A stretch of 64,000 nucleotides of DNA from DASWZN01 sp963841635 (GTDB lineage: Bacteria; Acidobacteriota; Terriglobia; Bryobacterales; Bryobacteraceae): assembly GCA_963841635.1 (NCBI GenBank), contig CAWJDO010000002.1, positions 4,774,001 through 4,838,000 on the forward strand. The letters are read 5' to 3'. Of the stretch, positions 9,018-16,886 are shown in pieces. The translations under genes and the position numbers were made by a program. Positions within the stretch are counted from its first letter, which is position 1. Every line of letters begins with the position of its first letter. The notes below the pieces were generated by a model. The model saw only the letters and a program-made list of their open reading frames with translations, was not told the DNA's origin and made no database searches.

Positions 9018-9115
9018 GGGACCGGTATAGGAGGCTGGCGCCTGCCGCGGGCTGCAAACCCGTTGCGCGCTCGACGCTATCGGCGCGGCTGGGTTCGATT
9101 CCCAGCCCGGTCTCG
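9018..9115 (+). tRNA. Unusual SelC-like tRNA with cysteine anticodon GCA
   Basis: About 98 nt that fold as a class II tRNA. Acceptor stem of 8 bp: 9018-9025 with 9107-9114, one G-U. D arm 9030-9045 has a 6-bp stem with a G-G mismatch and a 4-nt TGGC loop. Anticodon stem 9047-9051/9059-9063 closes the 7-nt loop CTGCAAA, giving GCA. A long variable arm spans 9066-9087 (5 bp plus 3 inner bp). T arm 9088-9106 has 6 bp and the loop TTCGATT. The long acceptor, tiny D loop and long variable arm are features of selenocysteine tRNA, but the anticodon reads cysteine codons. CCA is not encoded. With an 8-bp acceptor the discriminator is G; the usual cysteine discriminator U would require a 6-bp stem. 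It starts 26 nt after cysK and may belong to the cysK transcript. Confidence 0.8.
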
Positions 9116-9150
9116 CAACGTTGGTGCGAATACGCGCTGGCGGCTATACA

Positions 9151-9181
9151 GCACCGAAGCGCGACTGTCAGGGAGCGGACC
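9151..9181 (-). repeat. Dispersed REP-like repeat (family A)
   Basis: A degenerate copy of a roughly 31-bp repeat read on the minus strand as GGTCCGCTCCCTGACAGTCG followed by a CGCTTCGGTGC-type end. Other copies in the window are at 10320-10350, 14547-14577, 43225-43255 and 62901-62931. Confidence 0.75.
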
Positions 9182-9192
9182 GCGCCGCCATC

Positions 9193-9249
9193 CGCAAACC
9201 GGGGACTGGATCCCAATTTCGCCGCCTTTGCGAAATTGGTGCCTGTCCC
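9193..9249 (+). repeat. Hairpin repeat (family B), first copy
   Basis: A 57-bp repeat starting CGCAAACC.GGGACTGG and ending GTGCCTGTCCC, with an internal hairpin CCAATTTCGC-N7-GCGAAATTGG at 9213-9239. The second copy, at 14380-14435, keeps the stem through compensating base changes. Lies between the unusual tRNA and cysE, where no gene is seen. Confidence 0.8.
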
Positions 9250-9296
9250 AAGGCTTGCCCCCTGCACAATCGTGGCTCGCGACGTACGCCGCCGCC

Positions 9297-10217
9297 TCAG
9301 ATCTGGAAGTCCACCACGTACTCCCCGTGCGACCTCTTCGTGATGACCTTCACGTTCGCCGCCTCCAGCACCACCAGCGAATCGGGCGGAACGCTGCTGG
9401 TGACGAAGACGCTGGCGCCGATCGTGCTGCCTTCTCCAATCACGGTATCGCCCCCCATGATCGTGGCGCCCGCATAGATCGTCACCCGGTCCTCGATGGT
9501 GGGATGCCGCTTCTTGCCGCGCAACGCCTGCCCCGCCGCCAGCGATCTCGCAACCAGGCCCACGCCTTGGTACATCTTGACGTGGTTGCCGATGATCGTC
9601 GTCTCTCCCACCACGGTTCCGGTGCAGTGATCCACGAAGAAGTGCGTGCCGATTCGAGCCCCCGGATGCAGATCCATTCCGGTCCGCGAGTGCGCCCATT
9701 CGGTCATGACGCGCGGAATGAAGGGGATGTTGTCGAGATAGAGCTCGTGCGCCAGCCGCTGCACCGCAATCGCCTCGATGAAGGGATACGCGACGATCAC
9801 CTCGTCCTTGCTGAGCGCCGCCGGGTCGCCGTTGTACGCTGCTTCGGTATCGGTCTCGAGGAGCGCTCGAACCCGCGGCAGCTTGCCAAGAAACTCGAGC
9901 GTGACCGTGCGCGCCATATCCGCAAGCTCCTCGTCCGAGACTCCGGCCGGCGGAGCGTATTCAAGGCTCTTCCGAATTTCGTTTTCGAGGCGCCCCAGCA
10001 CGCTTTCCAGAAGCGCGATGGTCACGCCCTCGATCTCCGAGGAATGGATCAGCGTCTCATCGAAGAACCCGGGAAACAGCAGCCGCAGCAGGTCGACGGT
10101 GATATCGGCGATCGCGTTCTTCGACGGCAGGTTCTTGCAGTCCACATGGTTGATCCCGCCCCCGCAGGAATACGACGCCAGCAGGCGTTCGGCCAGTTCG
10201 GGCACTGTCAGCGGCAT
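9297..10217 (-). CDS. cysE: Serine O-acetyltransferase
   Basis: Makes O-acetylserine, the CysK substrate (306 aa). An alpha-helical N-terminal domain is followed by a left-handed beta-helix with hexapeptide repeats from about residue 190 (GARIGTHFFVDHCTGTVVGE, TIIGNHVKMYQGV, TIYAGATIMGGDTVIGEGS). The DHCTGTVVGE segment holds the expected active-site His. The C-terminus ends VVDFQI, matching the Ile-ending tail that docks into CysK. The ATG at 10217 was chosen over an upstream extension that would run through a repeat and the divergent gene. It is convergent with the cysK operon. Confidence 0.93.
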   Translation of the reverse strand: MPLTVPELAERLLASYSCGGGINHVDCKNLPSKNAIADITVDLLRLLFPGFFDETLIHSSEIEGVTIALLESVLGRLENEIRKSLEYAPPAGVSDEELADMARTVTLEFLGKLPRVRALLETDTEAAYNGDPAALSKDEVIVAYPFIEAIAVQRLAHELYLDNIPFIPRVMTEWAHSRTGMDLHPGARIGTHFFVDHCTGTVVGETTIIGNHVKMYQGVGLVARSLAAGQALRGKKRHPTIEDRVTIYAGATIMGGDTVIGEGSTIGASVFVTSSVPPDSLVVLEAANVKVITKRSHGEYVVDFQI

Positions 10218-10319
10218 GGAACGCCCTTCTCGAGCTGCGTACACAACGGCACCTCCGCGAGAATCCACTCTTTTACGATTGTTGCGTGCGCCGCCTCGCG
10301 CCGCAACCGCGCCGCGGCG

Positions 10320-10350
10320 GCACCGAACTGCGACCGTCCGGGAGCGGACC
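10320..10350 (-). repeat. REP-like repeat (family A)
   Basis: Copy of the family A repeat in the gap between cysE and the STAS gene. On the plus strand it starts GCACCGAACTGCGACCGTCC and ends GGAGCGGACC. Confidence 0.8.
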
Positions 10351-10368
10351 GTAGTAGCCTTGAAGCAA

Positions 10369-10725
10369 ATGGACCAACTCCAGATCATGACCACAGAGGG
10401 ACCCGCCGGCCTCCTGATAATGCACCTGGACGGCCCTCTGACCCTGGCGACCCTCTTCGACTTTCAGAACGCGGTCCGCGAGCAACAGGACACCGGCCTG
10501 ATCCTCGCGCTCGACGGCGTGCCCTACATGGATTCCGCGGGACTGGGAGCAGTCCTCGGCGCGTATGTATCCTGCCAGCGCCAGGGCCGCAGGTTCGCGC
10601 TGGCGGGCATGACGCGCCGAGTCCTCACGCTTTTCCAGGTCGCGCGCGTCGACACGTTGGTTCCCCTATTCGAAACCGTGGAAGCCGCCGAGACGGCATT
10701 GGACGACAAAGCGGGAGGAGCGTAG
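10369..10725 (+). CDS. STAS-domain anti-sigma factor antagonist
   Basis: Small cytosolic STAS protein (118 aa) of the SpoIIAA/RsbV type. The family binds an anti-sigma kinase when a conserved serine is unphosphorylated. That serine is visible in YMDSAGLGAV (Ser56). No anti-sigma factor or sigma factor gene is adjacent, so the partner is unknown. The ATG at 10369 lies 19 nt after a repeat and has no strong Shine-Dalgarno. Diverges from cysE. Confidence 0.85.
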   Translation: MDQLQIMTTEGPAGLLIMHLDGPLTLATLFDFQNAVREQQDTGLILALDGVPYMDSAGLGAVLGAYVSCQRQGRRFALAGMTRRVLTLFQVARVDTLVPLFETVEAAETALDDKAGGA

Positions 10726-10746
10726 CCGGAGTATACTGGCTTCGCT

Positions 10747-12393
10747 ATGCAGCGCGGAACCCTGGCTCTGTTCGTTCCTCTGGCGGTTGCTCTGGCACAA
10801 TCGCCCGCCGACCAGAAACCCGCCACCGTCGAAGGCACGGTCGTAAACTCCGTCACCGGAATGCCGCTACGCAAAGTTGACCTGACCCTCGCCAAGATGT
10901 CCCCGCAGATGGCAGCCATGGTCCGGCAGTTCGGCTCCGACGCCGAGGTGGACCAATTCGCCACCAGGGCGCTCACCACCGTCACCGACGCAGCCGGCAA
11001 ATTCCGCTTCGAGCAAGTGCCTCCAGAAGCCTACTGGATCAAGGCGGAGAAACCGGCCTTCGTGGATGGCCGGTATCCGCTGAAGAACGGCTCGCTACGT
11101 CTCACCGCCGGCCAGCAGTTGGCTCACGTGCAGATCCGCCTGGTCCCCTACGCCACGCTATCCGGCCACGTTTTGGATGAGGACGGCGAGCCGTTTCCCT
11201 CCGTCCTGGTGTCCGCGCTTTCCTATCGCTTTGCCTACGGCCGCCGCCGGCTGATGCCCGTAGGGCTGACTCGAACCGACAATAAAGGCGAATTCAGTCT
11301 GCCCTGGATTCCACCGGGGCACTACTTTCTTTGCGCCGACGTGGCCCCCATCAGGCTTGTGGCCACCATTCCTCCGCCGCCCGCGGATGGTGCGCCCGAG
11401 ACTGCGTATGTGAGCACGTATCTCCCGAACACTCTCGATGTGGCGGGTGCGCAGAAAATCTATGTCGCGGCGGGCGCGGAGCTTTCCGGCTTCAACATAC
11501 AGCTTCGAAAGTCGCTGGTCGTCCGCGTCAAAGGCAGGCTCGTGGACGCCAACGGCGATCCCATCAACGCCGCGCAGATCATGCTCATGGGCGGCGGGCG
11601 TGTCGGCCCCATGCCCACCGCCATGGTCAACGATCCCCAGGGCAGGTTCGAGATTCCGAATGTGCAGCCCGGCGCCTACACCGCCATGATGCGGGATATG
11701 CGAGGAGGACCCGGGGAGAACATGCAGCCCCTGGTAGTGCCCGACAGGAACGTCGAAAACCTCGAGCTGGGCGCAAGTCCGGTGGCGACGATACAAGGCA
11801 CAGTGGCAGTGGACGGCGACGTCAAACTGCCCGATGAATTCCCGGTCAGGTTGACGGTTGCGGATGGCAGAGTCATGATGACTCGTCATGGCAGGGCCGA
11901 AACGTCCGGCGCGTTCACGCTCGACCACGTACCGCGCGCTCCTTACGAACTCATGCTCCCCTTTTTCCCCGAGGGCACCTACCTGAAATCGGTGCTGTTC
12001 AACGACCGCGAATCGCTGGGCCGGCTACTCGACTGTTCTTCGCTGACCACCGGCACGCTGCGGATCGTTCTCGGCACGGACGGCGGAAAGGTGGAAGCCC
12101 GTGTCTCCCGCGACGACAAGCCCGCCCCCGACGCAACCGTCGTCCTGGTGCCCGCCGATCCCAACCGGCGCTATCGGGAAGCCGTCTACACCGGATCGAG
12201 CGACGCCTCCGGACTCCTCACCCTCAAGGACGTGGCCCCCGGCGACTATCTCGCGTTCGCCTGGGAAGACGTCGAGGACGGCCTCTGGTTCGATCCGGAT
12301 TTCCTGAAGTCCCAAACCCAGGGCGTCCGAGTCCACATTGGCCCGAAGGCCACCGAGCAGCTGGAGCTCAACCTGATCCCCGCCACCAGGTGA
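10747..12393 (+). CDS. Secreted protein with carboxypeptidase-regulatory-like (Ig-fold) domains
   Basis: 548 aa with a short signal peptide (MQRGTLALFVPLAVALAQ). Then come several repeats of a beta-sandwich pattern, each with a line like VEGTVVNSVTGMPLRKVDLT, LSGHVLDEDGEPFPSVLVSA or VKGRLVDANGDPINAAQI. Most repeats end in an FRFEQVPPEAYWI or FEIPNVQPGAYTA type strand. This resembles the carboxypeptidase regulatory/transthyretin-like domains that are abundant in Acidobacteriota envelope proteins. No catalytic domain or TonB-dependent barrel is present. Probably periplasmic or exported; the function is unknown. Confidence 0.8.
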   Translation: MQRGTLALFVPLAVALAQSPADQKPATVEGTVVNSVTGMPLRKVDLTLAKMSPQMAAMVRQFGSDAEVDQFATRALTTVTDAAGKFRFEQVPPEAYWIKAEKPAFVDGRYPLKNGSLRLTAGQQLAHVQIRLVPYATLSGHVLDEDGEPFPSVLVSALSYRFAYGRRRLMPVGLTRTDNKGEFSLPWIPPGHYFLCADVAPIRLVATIPPPPADGAPETAYVSTYLPNTLDVAGAQKIYVAAGAELSGFNIQLRKSLVVRVKGRLVDANGDPINAAQIMLMGGGRVGPMPTAMVNDPQGRFEIPNVQPGAYTAMMRDMRGGPGENMQPLVVPDRNVENLELGASPVATIQGTVAVDGDVKLPDEFPVRLTVADGRVMMTRHGRAETSGAFTLDHVPRAPYELMLPFFPEGTYLKSVLFNDRESLGRLLDCSSLTTGTLRIVLGTDGGKVEARVSRDDKPAPDATVVLVPADPNRRYREAVYTGSSDASGLLTLKDVAPGDYLAFAWEDVEDGLWFDPDFLKSQTQGVRVHIGPKATEQLELNLIPATR

Positions 12394-12437
12394 GGCCACC
12401 ACCGTGTCGGCGCGCCAGCACCGGTGCGTGGCCAGCA

Positions 12438-12468
12438 GCACCGAAACCGCGCGCGTAAGCAAGCGGAC
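12438..12468 (-). repeat. REP-like repeat, PLAYARGSV variant (family A2)
   Basis: On the minus strand GTCCGCTTGCTTACGCGCGC runs into GGTTTCGGTGC. The same variant lies inside the GH3 gene at 33263-33292, where it translates to CPLAYARGSV. Here it is intergenic, between the secreted protein gene and paaK. Confidence 0.8.
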
Positions 12469-12575
12469 GCCGACGCCCCTCCTTGCCCGCACCCCCCAAT
12501 CAAAGGTAGTATGATCCCTTACCCTTTTTCACCCTAGGTACCGGCCGTAGCCGGCGGCGCCTCGGGAGGAGACCC

Positions 12576-13910
12576 ATGATTGCTACCGCCGAAAAAGTCA
12601 CGCAACGATTTCACCCCGTCAGCGCGCCGGACTATCTGCCCGTCCACCTGCTCCGGGACCTGCAACTCAGCAGGCTTCAATCCACCGTCCGCCGCGCTTA
12701 CGACAATGTCCAACTCGTCCGCGAGCGCATGAAGGCCAACGGCCTCCAGCCCGATGACATCCAGAGCCTCGACGATCTCCCGCGCCTGCCCTTCACCGTA
12801 AAGGCCGACCTGCGCGACACCTATCCCTACGGCCTGTTCGCCTGCCCCTTGAGCGACATCGTCCGCCTCCACGCCTCGAGCGGCACCACCGGAAAGCCCA
12901 TCGTCGTCGCCTACACGCAGGACGACCTGAACGTCTGGACCTCGGTCATGGCCCGCGCTCTGGCCTCCTACGGAATCCACCGCGGCGACATTTTCCAGAA
13001 CGCGCACGGCTACGGCCTGTTCACCGGCGGCCTGGGATTCCACTACGGCCTCGAAGCCCTCGGAGCCACCGTCATCCCCATCTCCGGCGGCAATACCGAC
13101 CGCCAGGTCATGATCATGAAGGACTTCAAGGTGACCTCGATCTGCGCCACGCCGAGCTACTTCGTGCACATGCTTGAGCGCGCCTCCGAGATGGGCATCG
13201 ATGTCCGCGCGCTGCCCTTGCGAGCCGGCGGATTCGGCGGCGAGCCGTGGAGCGAATCCATGCGCCGCCACATGGAGGCGAAGTCCGGCATCAAGGCTTA
13301 CGACTGCTACGGCCTAACGGAGATCACCGGTCCCGGCGTAGGCGCCGAGTGCTGGTTCCAGCGCGGCCCGCACATTTTTGAGGACCACTTCTATCCAGAG
13401 GTCATCGATCCCGAGACCGGCCGCAACGTTCCCGACGGAGTCGAGGGCGAACTCGTGGTCACCACGCTGAGCAAGCAGGCCATGCCGATGATCCGCTTCC
13501 GCACTCGTGACATCACCACGCTCGAGCCCGAGCAGTGCGCCTGCGGCCGAACGCTGCGCCGAATTCGCAAAATCGGCCGCCGCAGCGACGACATGTTGAT
13601 CATCCGCGGCGTCAACGTCTATCCGTCGCAAATCGAGACCGCACTGCTGGCCGTCGAGGGCACCATGCCCCACTACCAGATCATCCTCACCCGCGAGAAG
13701 GGCCTGGACCAGGTGGAGGTCCAGGTGGAAGTGACGCCGGAGGTCTTCGGCGACCGTATCCGCGCGCTGGTCGAGCTGAACGAGAAGCTCACGCACGCGA
13801 TGGAGCACACCCTGGGTCTGCGCGTCAACGTCAGTCTGGTCGAACCCCACACCCTCCAGCGAAGTGAAGGCAAGGCCAAGCGAGTAATGGACCGGAGGAA
13901 TCAAGCGTGA
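12576..13910 (+). CDS. paaK: Phenylacetate-CoA ligase family enzyme
   Basis: Adenylate-forming CoA ligase (444 aa) of the PaaK branch. AMP-binding motifs are HASSGTTGKPIVVAYT near residue 106, AYDCYGLTEITGPGVG near 243 and the hinge region RTRDITT near 309. The start is set by GGGAGGAG ending 6 nt before the ATG at 12576. It is followed by an ACT-domain gene, a pairing common for PaaK-like ligases acting on aryl acids (phenylacetate or indoleacetate). No other phenylacetate pathway genes are in the window, so the substrate is open. Confidence 0.9.
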   Translation: MIATAEKVTQRFHPVSAPDYLPVHLLRDLQLSRLQSTVRRAYDNVQLVRERMKANGLQPDDIQSLDDLPRLPFTVKADLRDTYPYGLFACPLSDIVRLHASSGTTGKPIVVAYTQDDLNVWTSVMARALASYGIHRGDIFQNAHGYGLFTGGLGFHYGLEALGATVIPISGGNTDRQVMIMKDFKVTSICATPSYFVHMLERASEMGIDVRALPLRAGGFGGEPWSESMRRHMEAKSGIKAYDCYGLTEITGPGVGAECWFQRGPHIFEDHFYPEVIDPETGRNVPDGVEGELVVTTLSKQAMPMIRFRTRDITTLEPEQCACGRTLRRIRKIGRRSDDMLIIRGVNVYPSQIETALLAVEGTMPHYQIILTREKGLDQVEVQVEVTPEVFGDRIRALVELNEKLTHAMEHTLGLRVNVSLVEPHTLQRSEGKAKRVMDRRNQA

Positions 13911-13935
13911 AAGACCGGAGGAATCAAGCGTGAAA
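13890..13935 (+). repeat. Perfect 23-bp tandem duplication at the paaK/ACT gene junction
   Basis: Two head-to-tail copies (13890-13912, 13913-13935) of a unit that starts GACCGGAGGAATCAAGCG and ends TGAAA. Each carries a Shine-Dalgarno (GGAGG) and a GTG. The first GTG (13907) opens an 8-codon mini-ORF whose TGA overlaps the GTG (13930) of the ACT gene. Confidence 0.9.
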
Positions 13936-14373
13936 GTCCAACAGTTGTCCCTGTTCCTTGAGAACCAGCCGGGCCAGATCGTGAAGCCGTGCCGGCTGCT
14001 GGCCACCGAGGGGATCAACATCCGCACGCTGTCGGTCGCGGACACCAAGCAATTCGGCATCCTGCGCATGATCGTCTCCGACTGGGAGCGGGCCGCCAAG
14101 CTTCTGAAGGACGCCGGATATGTGGTCAACGCAACCGAGGTGGTGGCCATCGAAGTCCCCGACCAGCCGGGCGGCCTCTCCACCCTTCTACAGGTGTTCG
14201 AGGACAGCCCCGTCAATGTCGAGTACATGTACTCGTTCCCGGAAGGACGCCGCCAGACGGCGGTAATGATCTTCCGCTTCGACCAGCCCGACGCCGCCAT
14301 CAAGCTCCTCCAGGCCGCCGGCATCAGCGTCGTCAACCCCGTGGAAATCTACAACCGCGTCGAACAGGCGTAA
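13930..14373 (+). CDS. Tandem ACT-domain protein
   Basis: 147 aa made of two ACT domains (about 1-65 and 68-140), each with the beta-alpha-beta signature: LSLFLENQPGQIVKPCRLLA and VAIEVPDQPGGLSTLLQVFE. ACT domains usually bind amino acids or aryl acids and act as sensors. The gene follows paaK and is probably translated with it through the duplicated junction. It may regulate the ligase or sense its aromatic substrate; this is inferred from the pairing alone. Confidence 0.88.
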   Translation: MKVQQLSLFLENQPGQIVKPCRLLATEGINIRTLSVADTKQFGILRMIVSDWERAAKLLKDAGYVVNATEVVAIEVPDQPGGLSTLLQVFEDSPVNVEYMYSFPEGRRQTAVMIFRFDQPDAAIKLLQAAGISVVNPVEIYNRVEQA

Positions 14374-14379
14374 ATTGGT

Positions 14380-14435
14380 CGCAAACCCGGGACTGGCTCG
14401 AATTTCGCCGCCGTTGCGAAATTCGTGCCTGTCCC
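14380..14435 (+). repeat. Hairpin repeat (family B), second copy
   Basis: Hairpin CGAATTTCGC-N7-GCGAAATTCG at 14399-14425 within a 56-bp repeat matching 9193-9249. The two outer stem positions differ from the first copy but still pair. Confidence 0.8.
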
Positions 14436-14513
14436 ACCGCTGCTCCTCTGTCGGATATGCTGCTCGACATTTGCGGTCGCGCTACACTAGGCCTCTGACC
14501 GTGTGATCCGTTT

Positions 14514-14577
14514 CGTCCGCTCGCTGACGCGCGCCGTTCCGTGCTGGCACCGAACCGCGACCGCAGGGGAGCGGACC
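14514..14577. repeat. Inverted pair of family A repeats
   Basis: A copy in one orientation (about 14514-14544, beginning CGTCCGCTCGCTGACGCG) directly meets one in the other orientation (14547-14577, ending GGAGCGGACC). Together they form a long imperfect palindrome in the gap after the ACT gene. Confidence 0.75.
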
Positions 14578-14612
14578 TGGCGGTCAGAGCACTAGCTCAG
14601 CCTTCCATTTAT

Positions 14613-14642
14613 ATTCGTGTCCATTCGTGTCCATTCGTGGCC
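14613..14642. repeat. ATTCGTG repeat, half copy (family C)
   Basis: ATTCGTGTCC units repeated and ending ATTCGTGGCC. The same motif forms both arms of the large hairpin at 38379-38468. The following bases (AAAGCC..TTC...GGGTTTCC) also resemble the loop of that hairpin. Confidence 0.7.
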
Positions 14643-14654
14643 AAAGCCTTCTTC

Positions 14655-16091
14655 CTAGGGTTTCCGAAAAGTCATCGCATAAAACTGCCCCTCCCGCACC
14701 TCTTCGAGATGTACCTCCAGCATCTCGGGAGGCAACAGATCGACCGGCGCGCTGACCGGCGCCTTGCGGTCCTTGTATAACCGGCCGGGAGCTTTTTCAT
14801 ACACGCCCTTCACGTGCTTCTCCGTCTCATCGGCAATCAGCAGCAGGCTCCCCGGTTTCGCGACGCGAATCATCTCCCGGATCGCCTTGGCCCGGTCGTT
14901 GAAGAAGTTGATGCCTCCCACGTGAAAGACCACGTCAAAGCTCGCATCGGCGAAAGGTAGACTCTCGGCATTCCCCAAGTACAGATCGGAGTCCAGATGC
15001 CACCGGCGCAGGTTGCTCTGGCAGTTGACCAGCATCTCCGGCGATAGGTCGAGCCCCGAGAGCTTCACCCCGCCGGGCAGGTATTTGAAATTGAGACCGG
15101 TGCCCACAGAAGTCTCGAGCACGGAATCGCCGGCCTTGACCTCGAGCAGGCGCATGTAGCTTCGGAAGTAAATGTCCCGGTCGAATCCCTTGAGAGCGCA
15201 GAAGACGCGCTGGACGTCGTCGTAGAGACCGCCGATGGTCTCATACAGGTGGTTGTACTTGAGGTTATCGCCGCTGAGATCTTTCGGCTTGAGGAACGTC
15301 GGGATTCCACCGCGAACCGGAAACCGCTCTCCAGAACTGCTGACCAGCACTTCCCTTCCCCGCTCGACATCCACGTGCAAAGGCTTCCCGGTATATGGGC
15401 TCCGCAAAAGGGCGACCGTCTCCGCCCGCTCCGCCCACGATTTTTTCTGCGAGCGATTGAGCAGAGCCCAGACGGCCAGCACCACCGCTCCGCCCACGGC
15501 GAGCCAGCCAAGGCGCGCGTCAATCATAAAGGTGCGGGGCAGCGCCATCACCAGACCGAAGAGAGCGCCGTAGAACGCCGCGACCCAGCCGATTTTCGCG
15601 ACGCGGAATTCGCGGTTCCACATCCACACAACCCCAGCCGCGATCCAGTCCACAAGAAAGAGGACCGCCCAGGAACCGGCCACCGCGGCCCGTGGAAGCC
15701 ACAATAGAGACAGTATTTGCACGGCCGCTGCCGCCACTGGGAAAGGAAGGGTCGAGACCAATCCAGGCAGACGCGGGCTGGTGAGCCGATGAAAGGTGAG
15801 GGGAAGAACGCCGAGTAGCGTGGTGAGCAGAATCCACCCAATATGTTCGAATGCCCCCGCGGGCCCGGCGTGCAGCAGGATCCGCCAATCGCCAACCAGA
15901 TGGGGAACGAACGCGAAGGCCATCAGCCAGAGAAAACCGCGCCGCGGCCTTTGCGTCAGCACGAACCATACACCCACGATCGGGCCCGTCCAGCGGCCTA
16001 TCGACGGAACGAAGAAGCCGAGAAGAAAGAGGATGGCGACAGCCCAGGCCACAGCTTGCAGCCGGCGGTTGTATTCAGTTTTCGCAGGCAC
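14655..16091 (-). CDS. Membrane-anchored class I methyltransferase
   Basis: 478 aa. The first 215 residues hold about six or seven hydrophobic segments. A short Trm112-like stretch follows (LLRSPYTGKPLHVD...GGIPTFL, about 230-275), then a SAM-dependent methyltransferase domain of the UbiE type (SVLETSVGTGLNFKYLP near 325, SGLDLSPEML, NAESLPFADASFDVVFHVGG). The catalytic part probably faces the cytoplasm. The gene lies 21 nt behind a PadR regulator, so it is the likely target of that regulator. The substrate is unknown; a quinone or lipid is plausible. Confidence 0.8.
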   Translation of the reverse strand: MPAKTEYNRRLQAVAWAVAILFLLGFFVPSIGRWTGPIVGVWFVLTQRPRRGFLWLMAFAFVPHLVGDWRILLHAGPAGAFEHIGWILLTTLLGVLPLTFHRLTSPRLPGLVSTLPFPVAAAAVQILSLLWLPRAAVAGSWAVLFLVDWIAAGVVWMWNREFRVAKIGWVAAFYGALFGLVMALPRTFMIDARLGWLAVGGAVVLAVWALLNRSQKKSWAERAETVALLRSPYTGKPLHVDVERGREVLVSSSGERFPVRGGIPTFLKPKDLSGDNLKYNHLYETIGGLYDDVQRVFCALKGFDRDIYFRSYMRLLEVKAGDSVLETSVGTGLNFKYLPGGVKLSGLDLSPEMLVNCQSNLRRWHLDSDLYLGNAESLPFADASFDVVFHVGGINFFNDRAKAIREMIRVAKPGSLLLIADETEKHVKGVYEKAPGRLYKDRKAPVSAPVDLLPPEMLEVHLEEVREGQFYAMTFRKP

Positions 16092-16112
16092 CTTGCGGTT
16101 CTCCTTTGGACT

Positions 16113-16700
16113 TCATTTCGCGCGCGGCTTGCGGGCCCGTTTCGCATCGCCCGCCTCCATAGCCGAAAGCGTGGCCAGCGCGGATTCGCCCCACTCGAGC
16201 GCGGCGCGCGTCAGCGCGATTCCCAGGCTGATCGTGAGCATCCAGAACGGCTGATCGGGATTCTGGGATGCCTGAGTCGTGGCCATGGTCTCGAGCCCCA
16301 ACAGGGTGTCCAACATGCTCTGGTTCCTTCTCTGCAGCTCCTGAACGTGCGCGATCGAGACGCCGGGCGCCGCCTCCCGCCCCAGGAACAGCTTGAGCAG
16401 AAACTCGTTGCGCGGCGGATCGTTCTTGAAGGGAACGGCAAGCCACTCCCGTAGGCACCCGCGCCCCGCCTCGGTCAGCGAGTACACCTGACGCCCCTTC
16501 CTCGCGCCTTTGTCCGGCTTGCTCGCCACAATCAGCCGTTCGGCGGCTAGCCGTTTGAGCGTCGGATAAATCTGCCCATAGCTCTCCCGCCAAAAGTAGC
16601 TGATGCTCGATTCGGCGCCTTTGCGAATGTCGTATCCGGACAGGTTGGGCTCGATACTGAGCGTGCCCAGGATCAGGTAGGACGTCTGATTGCGTGTCAT
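16113..16700 (-). CDS. PadR-family transcriptional regulator
   Basis: 195 aa. The N-terminal winged helix shows the PadR pattern (YLILGTLSIEPNLSGYDIRK, then FWRESYGQIYPTLKRLAAE) and a basic wing (KGARKGRQVYSLTEAGR). The C-terminal half is helical (Vir-type dimerisation region). PadR proteins repress by binding a palindrome near their own promoter; a perfect one sits on the -10 box here. First gene of a two-gene unit with the membrane methyltransferase. The ATG at 16700 is about 2 nt from the predicted transcription start, so the mRNA may be leaderless. Confidence 0.9.
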   Translation of the reverse strand: MTRNQTSYLILGTLSIEPNLSGYDIRKGAESSISYFWRESYGQIYPTLKRLAAERLIVASKPDKGARKGRQVYSLTEAGRGCLREWLAVPFKNDPPRNEFLLKLFLGREAAPGVSIAHVQELQRRNQSMLDTLLGLETMATTQASQNPDQPFWMLTISLGIALTRAALEWGESALATLSAMEAGDAKRARKPRAK

Positions 16701-16708
16701 GCCTCTAC

Positions 16709-16737
16709 AAGATATATCTTACAGATGTATTTGTCAA
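16709..16737 (-). promoter_or_regulatory. padR promoter with palindromic operator
   Basis: Minus strand: TTGACA (16732-16737), 17 bp, TATCTT (16709-16714). The perfect 12-bp palindrome AAGATATATCTT (16709-16720) covers the -10 box. This suits autorepression by the PadR protein. Confidence 0.7.
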
Positions 16738-16886
16738 TCCCCCTCTCCGCCGGTCACACGTGAACAACAAAAATCTCGTCTGAGCGTATCCCCAGGCAAC
16801 GCTTAGCCTTACGCGCGTTTGCCGCCGTCGCCCGTTAGCCTGACCGTCCGATTTCCGGCCGCCGAATTGTACACTCTTGTGCCACT

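Noticed and set aside
9018..9115. Calling the tRNA a selenocysteine tRNA
   Set aside because: The anticodon loop CTGCAAA gives GCA, not TCA, and no selA, selB or selD is in the window.
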